A model generated the notes under the pieces. The model saw only the letters and a program-made list of their open reading frames with translations. It did not search any database and was not told where the DNA came from. The position numbers and the translations under genes are program-made. 64,000 nucleotides of DNA from Marasmius tenuissimus (lineage: Eukaryota; Basidiomycota; Agaricomycetes; Agaricales; Marasmiaceae), in contig JAQOTA010000057.1 in the NCBI GenBank assembly GCA_029532415.1, positions 558,001 to 622,000 of the forward strand, in the 5' to 3' direction. Positions 35,190 through 46,194 of the stretch are shown here, piece after piece (position 1 is the stretch's first letter; the number at the start of each line of letters is the position of its first letter).

Positions 35190-37010
35190 GTGGTTCTGGT
35201 CAAGAAAGGAAGCCGGCCCCGAGAGACTGAATTACCAATACCGCAGACGGCGTCCGACGATTGCCGAAGGTCGTGGTCGCCGTCATGAGTGATGACGCGG
35301 ACAACGCGACTCATGATCATCCACTCTCAACTCGTCTGAAGCGACCGCAAGACGACCGTCTTCATCCTCGTCACTTTTTGCCTATACAAAATACTGGAAA
35401 ATATGCAGGTGTGTCGTTCGCAACAGTTGATACGAATTTCTGCCGACTATGAATACGTCGAATTAGCAGCGTTCAAATATTGAAGCTGAAGCTCCAAGGT
35501 GTCAAACTCAAAATTAGCTGCTGGCTTTGCTCTAGCGTTTAGTGTGCTTTGGCTCGTGTCGTCCGTGCGTCGTGATGCTGTACATAGTAGGAAGAGATTC
35601 TCGTCGAGTGTCCCAGGGTGCGTAACTCAAAATTCGGATGTGTTGTCTCTGACTGACATCCTGATATCTTGTGGTAATCGTAGGATATTGCTGGACGAAC
35701 TACCAACACAGAAGTACTGGGCCGGAAAAACAATACCCAGCATATTGGAGAATCTCCCCGATAGGTGTCATACAGATGATCTCAATTTGAATGCGCGTTT
35801 TGTTGCACCCCTCGCTCTCGAGGGCTCATCGGAATCATTGCCTACCACTTGGTACATTATACCCTTTTCAAAGGTCTTTAGTCTGTAATCAGCCCTCGGC
35901 TCGACAAGTTTGTCTGTGGTATGGCCTTTGATCAACAAAGGGAAAATCGTAGAAAATGGTGAGTTGCTTGCAACAATTGTCCCGGTTTTTGCTCGATTTT
36001 GCTCATCGCAAACGACAGCATTCACAATATGAAGCCAGATACTGAAGTATCGAGTTCGAAATCAGATTCTCACTCTGTTATGGCATTAAATTTTCCTAAA
36101 GTCGTGCTTATGTACCATTACGCTGCAATTCTAGTAGGAGATTCGATTTGAGGGTATATGACCCCATCACTTCTCGGATGCATTGCGTTTGACGGTCATT
36201 TTAATGTCTTGTAGTAGTCGTAAAGTGCGACCGGAATGGAATACCAACATAGGCTCTCCATATTCGAAAAGCGCAAGTTCAGGTTCTACAGTACGACCCT
36301 GCCTGCCAGATAGGTCATAACCAGTTTCCTCGAAGGTTTAGCTTTGGTTGAGCTCTGAATCACTCTCGAGCCTCCATCGCGTGGGTACAAACCGAATGTC
36401 AGAGAGATTCCACCCTGAAATCGTCGGCTTCATTCACGAGTACGTCCGCTTCTTGAAGAGCTTTCCGCAAACTGCTAATGATGGACTCTTTACACTATAG
36501 GCGAGCGCCAGCAGCCCCATGGACCAGCACTGGAGATCTCGTCCGAGTGATGATTCGGGAGACTCCAAACTTTGGTTTCAACACGCGAGTGCATCCTTGT
36601 ATATGGGCAAGTTCAGCACAGCTGGCATGTATGCTATTACTAACACGAACAGAATATGGGCTTCAACATCGCCAGTTCTGCAGCACAAATATCCCCAATG
36701 TGCTTTTTCTGTTTTTTTGCCTTGAGGTCGGTATCCAGTATTCACTTCATCTCGTCTTGCCGGCTTTTTATCACCGTATTCTAAATGATCTCATTCCCGC
36801 TCAAACATTTGGCATGCATCAATGCAGTCGGCGGTCGCTTGGATTGGAGGCACCGTTCAGCCCTCTTGCATCGACTCTCGGGATCCCGCACTAATCCCAG
36901 CTCCATCTTTGGGTCAACCGCGTCGCAGTTCAAGACGCGAATGGCACATGACAAGATGTTCTCATCACGGGTTGGGTTCGTGAGCCCATTGTCACCGTGT
37001 GAGAGGTCAC
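35190..37010. repeat. Diverged duplicated non-coding block X2 (pairs with X1)
   Basis: Partner of 28850-30310, longer because the middle part (around 35600-35900 and 36100-36330) appears twice in related form, including CTTGTGGTAATCGTAGGATA and CTTGTAGTAGTCGTAAAGTG. No intact gene. A stretch at 36660-36790 reads LFLFFCLEVGIQYSLHLVLP in one frame, a possible relic of a membrane protein. Confidence 0.5.
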
Positions 37011-37012
37011 AC

Positions 37013-37027
37013 CACGTGGTATATAAC
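37013..37027 (+). promoter_or_regulatory. Promoter of HMG factor 2: E-box fused to TATA box
   Basis: CACGTG (37013-37018) runs directly into GTATATAACC, about 145 bases upstream of the start codon. HMG factor 1 also has CACGTG boxes next to its TATA-like element, so the two genes may share a bHLH-type input. Confidence 0.5.
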
Positions 37028-37167
37028 CGTCACATAAACCAGTTGCCCGAGTCCAGGTCGCGTCTTGCACTTTCCTCTTCCTCCCCACTCTCTTTTCATT
37101 CTCTCTCACTATCTGTCGCTCATATCCTTACCTCTATCACTTCACACGACTCCGATCACGATCCATC

Positions 37168-38804
37168 ATGAGCCGCAAAGGAAAAGAACGTCAGAGAGAC
37201 GACGATAACTCGGACAAGAAGGATAACCACAACGACAATTCGGAAGAGAAGACAAATCTGGACGAGAACGGGAATCATATACCACGTCCTCCAAACATGT
37301 TCATCTTGTTTAGGAAGATTTGGTGCAAGGATCCAGAAATGAAGAGAAAGTACCCGGACAATAAGCAGATGTCTAAAGTCCTTGGTGAGAAATGGAGGGC
37401 GTTGTCACCTGAGGAGAGGAAATGGTACAAGGATGAGGCAGCGAGACTCAAAAAGGAACACAAAGAAAAGTATCCTAACTGGGTTTTCAAACCAACGAAG
37501 CCTGTTAACGGCAAGAAGAGGAAGAACTCCGAAGATGACGACGAGGTCGAGGAGATCGAGTCGCCGGCTGCTTCGTCGATCGAGCAGCCAAAGCCGAAGC
37601 GAGTCATGAAGGAACAGTCGACTTCCTCTGTAGGTCCCTTGCAGGATTACGAGTCCGTCATGGACATTCCGGCTATGCCTCAGCCGAGTACATCTCGCCT
37701 TCCACAACCCAATGCCGTCCTGCCCACTGAGCTCCGCCGTGCATTGCAGTCGGTGGCCTCTGGTATTACTCGATCGGTACATCCTCAGCCTCGCGATGGC
37801 ATTGCTGGAGAGATCAACGTTCAGCGTATCGCTCTCCCCTTCACCGATAGCTCGTTGACGACCCCTGGAACCGCGAACGCTAGGTCCCCCGTCGACGGAT
37901 CCCAAGTCACGCCATGGAATAACGGTATCAGTGATATGAATGGCCCCCATGGTCAGCCTTCCTCTGGCATGCCCCAGAACCAACAACAATCTCAGGTAAG
38001 CTCTCAGTTCTCGTTTGTCGCTTCTTCATGCCGATACAGTACCTCATCTTTAGGTTGACTACACGAATCAAGATGGCGTTCGTGACGTCGTTGCAGGCAA
38101 CAGTATTTACAATGGTTACAACTATCTGCCACAAGGATCTTCTGTCAACAACCAGGTATTTCTCATCTCTATCGTCGCCTTGAAACCTGATTGTTAACCC
38201 AGTATTTATCGTCTAGTATAATCCCGCTATTGATTGGAGCCAAGCTCCAGTCAGTTTCCCATTCCCGAACAATTATCATTACCCGTTCTCTTTCGCCCAG
38301 GACCTACCGGCACAGAACGTTCGCAACTCCTATCATCGCAACTCCGTCAACGCCAACATTGACGCCAACGGCCAAATACACGATAATGCCAGCAGCCAGG
38401 TTCACGAGGGCTACTACCCGAGCCAACTCACCTCCAACGGCTCTCAGCAGTACCAGGATCAACCTGACTTCTCCCAGGGACCCTATTCTGGCTATCTCAC
38501 ACTCGACCCGTCGCTCTACTATACTACCGAGTCCCAGCTACAGTCCGATTTTGGTCCCTTCGTGCCCGACGATGTTCCTGCTTCTCTGGTTGTTGCTGCA
38601 TCGGAGGGTCATGCCACCTCAATAGAGGCAGTTCAAGACCTTGGTTTTGATACTTCTGGGCTCTTCGCCAGTCAGCAGGAACTCGACGTTAGCAGCGGGT
38701 GGGGTTGGAACGACATGAGCGCATACTATAAGAACGGTGATGGGGATGACGAGCTCCAGACTCCTGGTGCTGGGCCGAGTGGAAGTGGGGGTGCGTCCTA
38801 CTAG
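37168..38804 (+). CDS. HMG-box transcription factor 2
   Basis: This is a nuclear sequence-specific HMG-box protein. Three exons (37168-37995, 38054-38155, 38217-38804), all joined in phase 0, give 505 residues. A short acidic/basic leader precedes a well-formed MATA-type HMG box at about residues 38-111: RPPNMFILFRK opening, KQMSKVLGEKWRALSPEER core, WYKDEAARLKKEHKEKYPNW, and a basic tail KPTKPVNGKKRKN that may act as a nuclear localisation signal. The rest is Ser/Pro/Gln/Asn-rich and ends in an Asp-rich segment before GPSGSGGASY. It shares the RPPN-x-x-x-x-FRK opening and overall layout with factor 1 at 3.6 kb, so they are probably paralogues, but this box is closer to the consensus. The role is unknown; fungal members act in mating, fruiting or stress. 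Confidence 0.92.
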
Positions 38805-39586
38805 GATCGTGGCCGTGTGCTGATCTCTTCCTTTGGGATTTCCGGTATATGAGACTGGATCCCATCTCATCAAACGATCCCTTCCCCGAATATGGGGGAG
38901 GATGTCCTCTAAAAGCCTCGACCACGGCCCAATTGCGGTCGCCAGTCGAGAGGTAAGTATCATTATGTCCGTTATTTATTTTTCGTCCCATCTTATTATC
39001 GATATATCAAAAACTAAAAGTCGTTGTGCTCTACGTCATTCCCCAGCTCGTGTTTCCCTAGCTTTCTCCTTTCCTCTTTGTACTTTACGCGTCTCATCAT
39101 CACCATTGCCGTCTCCATGTCATTGCTCTCCTCCTCGCACTTGTATTGTCTTACGGACTACGGTAATCTACGTGCTACTCTACATATCTCTGCCATTCTC
39201 ATCGTCTATCTGTATCCTCATCGAATCTCATCTCCGCCATCTTCTCATTCTATCCACCTCACCCTGTTGTCTTACGGACCACATACTCCGCATCGTTAAT
39301 TATATTCTCTCTTGGGTTCAAATGCTGCTGTTGTGTCGTTTTTGTGAAGCTATCTACTTTTTGGATAGCTTATGAATGCGTTGTGTCACACAATAAATGC
39401 TGAGTCTGTGTGAGACTGAGCATGTACAAGTCGTGTCAATCACATGTATTTGATTGTAAAAGGCGACTCGAAACTGACTTTGGAGCTTACTGATTAATAT
39501 GATGAACATGTTGCCGAATCAGAATGCTGTCTTTCGGCATTGAAAGTGAACGAATATGGATCATAAAGAGTCTAGGCCACCCAGCT
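38805..39586. other. 3' flank of HMG factor 2; no gene
   Basis: Pyrimidine-rich sequence with T- and C-rich runs. The open frames here (for example 38833-39375) are compositional and lack motifs. Confidence 0.45.
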
Positions 39587-39680
39587 GGTTCGATGGCGTA
39601 GTTGGTTATCGCATCTGTCTAACATACGACAGCCCCAAACGTCACACAGAAGGTCCCCAGTTCGAGCCTGGGTCGAATCA
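39587..39680 (+). tRNA. tRNA-Val (AAC) with intron
   Basis: The acceptor stem GGTTCGA pairs with TCGAATC (one G-U), with an A discriminator base. The D arm is GCG...CGC, the anticodon stem TCTGT pairs with ACAGA, the loop CTAACAT gives anticodon AAC (Val), and the T arm is CCCAG-TTCGAGC-CTGGG. About 20 bases between the loop and the 3' half of the anticodon stem form an intron at the canonical position. A T-run (GTCTTTTTG) directly follows as the Pol III terminator. It looks functional. Confidence 0.92.
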
Positions 39681-39927
39681 GTCTTTTTGTATTACTTTAC
39701 TCGTAAGCTCTCTTCAATAGAGCTTCGGTCAGACGGCCTTAAACATCAAGGTCAGTATAAATGCAATGATACACTCTTACGGGAACCGTTGTTTGTGTGT
39801 AAAACCTGCATCGAGAACACCGTGTTCAATTAAGAAAAGAATACATCGTTTGACGAGTCAAGCTCGGTAAATACAAACCTAACCGTGAGCGATACTCGTA
39901 AATCACCCCCCTCTATCTAGCTACCTA

Positions 39928-41304
39928 CTACCTCCTAAGTTTCGCTACCAAACAAGGTCGCACATACCTATACTCAAGCTCAGCCTGATTCCCATAGGCG
40001 ATATAATCCATCTTATACCCTCCATCCTCCTCAAGCGGCGTAACCCAAAGCACATGTTCCCTATCCTTATCCTCTTTTAGGTTCCAATCCCCCGCCCCAG
40101 GACCGACCTGCGCAACACGTTCCGCGCCATTGATAATCACGGCCCAAGAGCCATCGCCCTCCTCCACATCAACCTGACTCCGGGCGGACAAATCTACAGC
40201 GTGATCGACCAACGCTTGATGAGTTCGCTCATAACTATTCGCTTCGTCCAATGCACCACGGATCGAGACTTCAAGGCCAAGAGCTTCGCAAGCTTTTTGG
40301 ACCATAAGGTCCTCGCCTTTGAGAAGATCCAGAAACTCGGAAAAGCGTGTTTTGTTGGGTACGACTGGGTAGTCGTAACGAAGTCCAAAGCCAATGTATC
40401 CGCCATTTGGCATGAACTTGGGGTCGTTGACGAGGTCGGAGAGCGCGTTTTTGAGAGGGGTGATGTCGTGGTTATCAAGGTTCAGCCTGGAAGTTTTAGT
40501 GGACTTATCCGAATCCGCGTGGTACAAGTTGTATGTGAGGGTGATTCGATGACCAGATGTGACTGGGAGAACTTCGTGTTCGACGTCGGAGAAGAAGGCG
40601 ATGTAGGCAATTTCGTCACGCGAGGAGGGTAGTTGGTCTGATTTAAATGTGAACTCTTCACCGTTCTTGCGCAGGACGAGGTGTCCACCGGTGTGGGGAG
40701 TGGGGAAGACAACCACGAGAGAGCCGAACATTTTACTGCTACGTGGGGTGTCTTTGTGTGCACGGAAGAAGCCACCCTCACCTGCGAGCAAAGTAAGTAT
40801 ATGTCAAAGTGAACAGCACTGACGAAGGATCAGCTCACCGTAGATGTTTAACTTGTAAAGCTCAGCCTCAACCTCACGGCCGTCATTCTTTCCAAACCCA
40901 ACCAACAATCGAGGGAGAACCGTAGGAAGAATGTGAGAGGCCTCCAAACTAAACTTCGAAGAGAACTTTTCTGTATCCATCTTGCGAGCCTTGCGATACG
41001 ATTCATCCAAGACATCCTCGTCGGCACGTCCAAAGGTTGCTGCATCACAAGCGGCAGTGAGAACGTCCAGTTGCGTCGACGTGGCGGTGGAAAGGTTCAA
41101 GAAGCTATGGAATAGCGTCAGTCAGATCTCCGACATTGACTTGAAGAAATGATACACCCACTGAGCATCATTCGCCTTGTTCAAGTAGAACATGTGTAAA
41201 TTCTGCGACGAGAGCTTGACAGTCCCAGAAACCCATGCGCTGGCGTTTTGGACTGCAAGTCGGGCTGTTTCGATTTTCCGCTCGAGATCGCTTTCACCGG
41301 CCAT
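39928..41304 (-). CDS. 2-oxoglutarate/Fe(II)-dependent oxygenase (prolyl-4-hydroxylase-like fold)
   Basis: This is probably a soluble dioxygenase that uses Fe(II), O2 and 2-oxoglutarate. Three exons (41304-41156, 41104-40839, 40781-39928) give 422 residues. The Fe-binding facial triad is visible: H-x-D in GFFRAHKDTPR and the distal His in SGHRITLTYNLY, whose Arg would hold the 2-oxoglutarate carboxylate. Between them lie SLVVVFPTPHTGGHLVLR and AFFSDVEHEVLPV, typical of the double-stranded beta-helix core. The N-terminal 140 residues (including FGRADEDVLDESYRKARKMD) are the helical support region seen in basidiomycete members. The C-terminal 200 residues are specific to this group. The two introns restore QWVFLNL and NIYGEGGFF. 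The substrate is unknown. Confidence 0.88.
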
Positions 41305-41732
41305 ATTTCCGATAAGAGATGCTTGTGATCTGTGAAGCTTAAAGTGGAGGAAAGGTCAACTTATAAACTACCGTCGTTGATTCAGAGACTCAGAGTTTCG
41401 AGTAAGAGTGTTCGTGGTTGACTATTGCTGTGATTTTGCCGACGGTGCCGTTCGGGTCCAGTCATCGAGCCAGTCATTTCTCTTGCCTCCAGGTAAGAGG
41501 GAAGGTATTTTACGTGTAGATAAGCTCAAGACAAGGTCTCAGGGTTGATTGTGTTCTCCGTGATAAACAAACCTTGACGCCACTCGTACGGTCAGGCAAC
41601 GATGATCATTACGGATGGTATTGAGATGCAGAGTACAAGAAAAAACACACAAGTACATGCGTATAATATGGCGCTTCGGAAAACTTACCGATAACGGACA
41701 CTCGAAGTGCAAAGACGATTAGTACGTACTTG
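41305..41732. other. Intergenic, no gene seen
   Basis: Short upstream region of the oxygenase gene. No motif on either strand. Confidence 0.4.
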
Positions 41733-42216
41733 ACAATGAGGAGGCTTCTTGAAAAACTGCAATTGTAATAAGACCATCTGGAGTCGGAAAAAAGACGTTT
41801 TTGTACGACTTGCTATCTCGAAGCCTCGTTATATCGTTATTAGCGTCGGACGCACCGAAATGAATCTGAAGAAACCATGAATCTAATGATATTGATATGC
41901 TGAGATCCCTCTTGAACTCACTTCATTGGGTTCCTCTTGAATGACGGGTCCTTGAGCGAGGAAAACGATCCAACGAGCCCAATCATAGGTGAGATAGGTA
42001 TATGATGTGCGCACCGTATCTTGCATGCAAGACCTTGAGCTGATCGAGCTATCACCTATGATAGAATATATCGTAGTAGGCACGATAGTAAGTGGTCAAA
42101 GCACCAATGCAGGGACTAGGAAACTTGACTAGAGGGTGAAGTACAACTCGGCATATGAAAACGTAGAGTAGGTAGGCCGCAAAAAGAGCAGCTATAGCGG
42201 TAATGACGGCGAGCAT
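41733..42216 (-). pseudogene. Cytochrome P450, array copy H (N-terminal fragment)
   Basis: Only the start of an array-type P450 remains: the anchor MLAVITAIAALFAAYLLYV, LHPLVKFPSP (the family has KFPGP), TTYYRAYYDIFYH followed by a stop where others have GGW, then LACKIRCAH, the exon with a HFGASDANNDITRLRD-like match and PTPDGLITIA. Homology stops after QEAS, just before the helix C exon. It is closest to copy B. It lies 7 kb outside the main array, beyond HMG factor 2, so it records an older or rearranged extent of the array. Confidence 0.7.
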
Positions 42217-43376
42217 ATAGAATAAACAGATGAAGAATGGAGTGAGTGTGTGTGGAAGTCGCATCCGTTACGAGCTGGCTGTTACAGCTCCGGCTCTGAA
42301 TCAAGGAGTCAACGAAGGCTATTTGGCCAGTCCAAGTATCGGAATGAATGATCCAATGCATATTATACCTAGTTTTTCGGGGATGACGAGAACTGTTCCC
42401 AGTGCGAGTCATTTCTTGACGACCAAATGGCGGACTAGCAGTCAATTGACTGGGGTGGCTTTTGGAACCCGTCTACAATCCACCGAATGACCTACCTATG
42501 AGATCTCAATCAATCGCGATGCCGCTGAGTCCTTTGATAAGAGAGACATCAACAGAGTCTACTTGGCACTCACCTTCATCCTATTCTGAACGGCCCATTG
42601 TCTCTATCAACTACATCAGCAAATGAAGGGTCAAATCTCGGATCAATCAGAGGCTTCAGGCGACACCTACAAGGCCAGGTTTTGAAATATACACAGCTGT
42701 CGTCTCAATTAGCTGACTTGGAGAACCTCGTGTACACCGAAATCGCGATTGTTAACAACCTCAGAGGAACCTAGTGCTCGAGGACGAGAAGTCCGACAGC
42801 TGTAAGTATTCCAGCATCTACCGTTGAAGTGCACTTGAGATACCCACGCCTGATTGTTGCGGGGGGAAACTGCCAAAAGTTGGTTTGTGGCCGTGGTCGT
42901 GGTCTCGGGTATAGAGGGTTCAGTTTCCGGCATTGGCCGAAGTCTGAAGTGACACGCGCTCACGCCTCGTGATATTGTCACACCGTTCCTCAGACCTCTC
43001 TCGAACGTCTATGTCAAATCTTCACGAAATACCCCGCGTTTCTTAAACAATAACTCACATAGTTCTCAAACCCCAGTCAGCAATGAGCTTCATTCCCTTC
43101 TAAACAGTTTCCCCCACACCTTACCTTTAGGAGCTGTCCAAACTATCGGTTGTTGAGCCTACGACGCGTCTCATACGCGCCAATAATGTGCGTTCAACTG
43201 TCGAGTACTACCTGAAGCTTAGAGGGAAATGGAGCCGAGGCTGCCTTTTGGCATCAAAGGTCCAACAATCGCGTTAGTCTTTCAAAATCCATTCTACCCA
43301 GTCAAGCCTCCGTATCAATTAAATTATGTATGATATGACCTAGACGATACGAACAATGTCCGTACTCCAGTGATCT
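42217..43376. other. Intergenic, repeated scraps
   Basis: No gene. The phrase CGTGATATTGTCACACCGTTCCTC (42969-42992 region) recurs at about 45900-45923, and the GGCATTGGCCGAAG stretch at 42935 resembles those at 21790, 28890 and 35250. These are probably fragments of one decayed repeat or gene family. Confidence 0.35.
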
Positions 43377-44520
43377 CTAAACCTCCACCTCTTGTTCAGA
43401 CTTGCCTGCTTCTGTACGACGACTGAAGAACCTGATGGCTGAAATCAAGTTTGACGGCCCTTCAGAAGTATACCTCGCCGACCCGATATTACGATAGACG
43501 TAGCACACCGTGCAGCTGTTTACAATAACGTGAGGAAACAAGCATGCGGCTCGGTATAATATTGGGATTTCATCGATGGAGATAGCGATGAGGAGCCCAA
43601 AATTGGTGGCGTTCATTACACTGAAAGCCGAGGTATTAGTTGGTTTCTCCTCAGGGCAGCGGGAGATAAACGCACAAATAATGGAACTGTCCGTCTTCGT
43701 ACAACGCCTTTGAGAACGTGGGAAGGTTCGCTCCAGACAGATAGCGTCGAATTCTTTTGAACCTCGAGTACTCCGACGACTTGGACGGAAGGTCTGAGAT
43801 GGTTTCTCCGAAGCTGAACATGGTCAGAAGACGATAAGAGACTGCTATGGATATCGCATTGCCGTTGAAGGTGACAGCAATCAATAGGACTCTGATATGA
43901 TTCAGATGAACCGTAGTGTACTGGCAGTAGGATGAACCTGGGATGGGGCCTACTCTGACAATGGAGGGACCCAAACTGAATTGAAGGCCGAATATGGACA
44001 ACCAGAGTACAAAGAAGGCTCTGACCATCCAAGGACTGTCTAGATAGACCGCTCGGAGGCGACAGAAGAGAAGCAAATGAAGGGAAGAGCCGTATACGGC
44101 AAAGGTATAGGCAATGAACTGATTGAGGAAAACGCAGTTTGGCACGGGGGCGGCTAGTATCTTGGAGTCAGCTCAACGAGACATAACTTGAGAGCAGATA
44201 CTGACTGAGGAGTATCGATTCGGAAAGGAGGAAGCAGATGGTGCTTAGTCTTTGTCATGGTGAGTCCAGGACTGGCTGTGGCATAAGGGGCTCGTCTTAC
44301 CTTATTAAAATGAAAGTTATAGTTGAAACTGAAAATCGTGTTGCGGATAGTCGAAGATAGTCCACACGGAGATTGGTGACCGTGTCCCATAAGAGAACCT
44401 CGTAGAACATGAGCCCAGATGTAACATTTTACGAAAACTTGGGGAGCTCACTGCCAAGCATCCGACCGAGATATAGACACAATGTTGAACCTCCAACTGG
44501 TTTTTAGGATCATCGATCAT
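43377..44520 (-). CDS. Seven-TM-like membrane protein, paralogue 2 (intact)
   Basis: This is a close relative of the gene at 14.5 kb, with the same five-exon structure: MIDDPKNQLEVQH start, VLLWDTVTNLRVDYLRL, a short exon LSTICFLLSE, the large exon with FIAYTFAVYGSSLHLLLFCR, AFFVLWLSIFGLQFSLGPS, LLIAVTFNGNAISIAVSYR, RRYLSGANLPTFSKALYEDG, and the last exon with NSCTVCYVYRNIGSARY ending in EQEVEV. No stop interrupts it. It is closer to paralogue 3 (53 kb) than to paralogue 1 in the loop GETISDLPSKSSEYSRFKR. The TATA-like element upstream is weaker than for paralogue 1. Function unknown; an integral membrane protein, possibly receptor-like, is inferred from hydrophobicity only. Confidence 0.75.
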
Positions 44521-46194
44521 TGAACGTGCAGAGGGGGGGATTGAGCGGGGACCGATACAATCGAGATAACCCTCTGGTCCTTATGAATGTCGCGTGAGTG
44601 ATGCACCGTCGCACTGATAGTGACCATATCTTGGTTCGAGATGAAAAATCGCCTGAGACGATTGGACCTTCGTGACGTCCACACTGGTCAAGTGTGATAC
44701 AATCTCGTCAGGAGACAATTTTAGCATTTGCGGGTCACTATGAGTACAGTCGTGGACAATCAACGGACAACCAAACACAACAACAAAAATGCAACTCTTC
44801 TTGTTATACCAGAGATGTACAGAATTGATAGATCTCATTGGGGAGGGCTTCCAGGAAAATTCCTGTGAATTCACCATGAACGGTTTGGCTCCGAAAAACA
44901 CCATTTAGTGATTCGGAGGGGTCAAATTTCTGGCTACCATGCCAAAAAAATCCTTGATTTCCTCAAAGTATTCGTACCGACTCCTTTCATCGAGAGGAGT
45001 TTTGTCCCAAATTTTTAAGGCATTCTCACGAGTGGTCCTAGAAATATTGGCGATTTGACAGATCCTGACACTCCTGAGGCCTGAACCGTTGGCTCGGGGG
45101 TGGGCAAGGTTACGGCTGGGTTACGGTGCTGTATGACAATGCTCATCGATTGGAGATTCCTGTGTGGAAGGGAGCTGTCAACCAATCGCCAGAGCCAGTT
45201 TGTTGACGGTTCGTTGGTATTGAAAATCATTCAAGAGGCTAGCCACAATCTCAGGGCAAGTCGGGGTTTGGCTATACAATTCAACCGGAGAGACCGACTG
45301 CAGGCCCAGTCCCCTTGATTGGAGCATTTTCACAAATGCTCTCCGAGGAGACCGAAGCCCAGCTCGGAGAAATCCGAGAAAAGGTCTACGTCATGGCTGG
45401 CTGGTTTTGGCTGGTTCCAGCGACGTCATCGACGTTCCAGCCTTTTCCCAGCCCCCTCGGAGAAGGCCGAGATTTCGTTCCCATCTGCCTGGGAGCAATT
45501 TGCGAAAACGCTCTATTCGCTCTCCCTGTCATGATGACCTGTTGGGATATTTCGTAGAGATCAGGTGGAAGGTCCAGTACAACTATGAAGACTGAACGAG
45601 AAGTTGAGGCCAGCGATAGGTGGCTGCTGCCGGCATAGGCCTGCCGATCGATGGTGCCTTTCGGGTTCGGCCAGGTTCGGCCCCCATTGAGATTCGAGCA
45701 AGTTACAATCCTGTCTTGCATCTCCAAGCAAAAGAAAGGCAATTTTAACGTGCATCCAAAATGGAGCCCACGGCACTGATTGGCCTACTCACATCAATGT
45801 CAAAAGGACCCATAAACAACCCACAGAGCTGAGAATTCGGACTCTTGAAGTCCGCGTCAAGCTGATTACCGGGCTGTCGTTTCAATTGTTGTCACATCCG
45901 CGTGATATTGTCACACCGTTCCTCCTTTCCGAACCACCATGTCCAGTGCTTTCTAGTGCTTTCTCCAATCGTGAATCGCGTTCATGAGTTATTCTACGTG
46001 CTGAGAGACGAGCCTCAGATTCCGAGTCGGTAGCTTGGACAAAAGACACTTTTGAGATTCCATCAAAAGAGGGAACTCGTAGACCGAAGAAGGCGCTGTC
46101 AGACCTCGGTGACAATCTGTCACCGGATTCCTCCTGGAGATCCATTGTGCTTCGTCAATGGGGCCTCGCGTCTCTACCTTCAACCAGCACCATC
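44521..46194. other. Intergenic, hairpin-rich, no gene recognised
   Basis: No coherent gene model. Around 45340-45475 the sequence has several imperfect hairpins built on CTCGGAGAAATCCGAG and CTCGGAGAAGGCCGAG, and repeated GGCTGG units. This could be a relic of a mobile element, but I find no clear termini or target duplication. Confidence 0.35.

Noticed and set aside
3629..38804. Mating-type locus because of the HMG boxes
   Set aside because: Agaricomycete mating loci carry homeodomain and pheromone/receptor genes; none is visible here.
38833..39375. 180-codon frame after HMG factor 2
   Set aside because: Its composition reflects pyrimidine-rich 3' flank; no motif or promoter.
45315..45557. 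80-codon frame in the hairpin-rich region
   Set aside because: Low-complexity sequence shared with overlapping frames; no motif.
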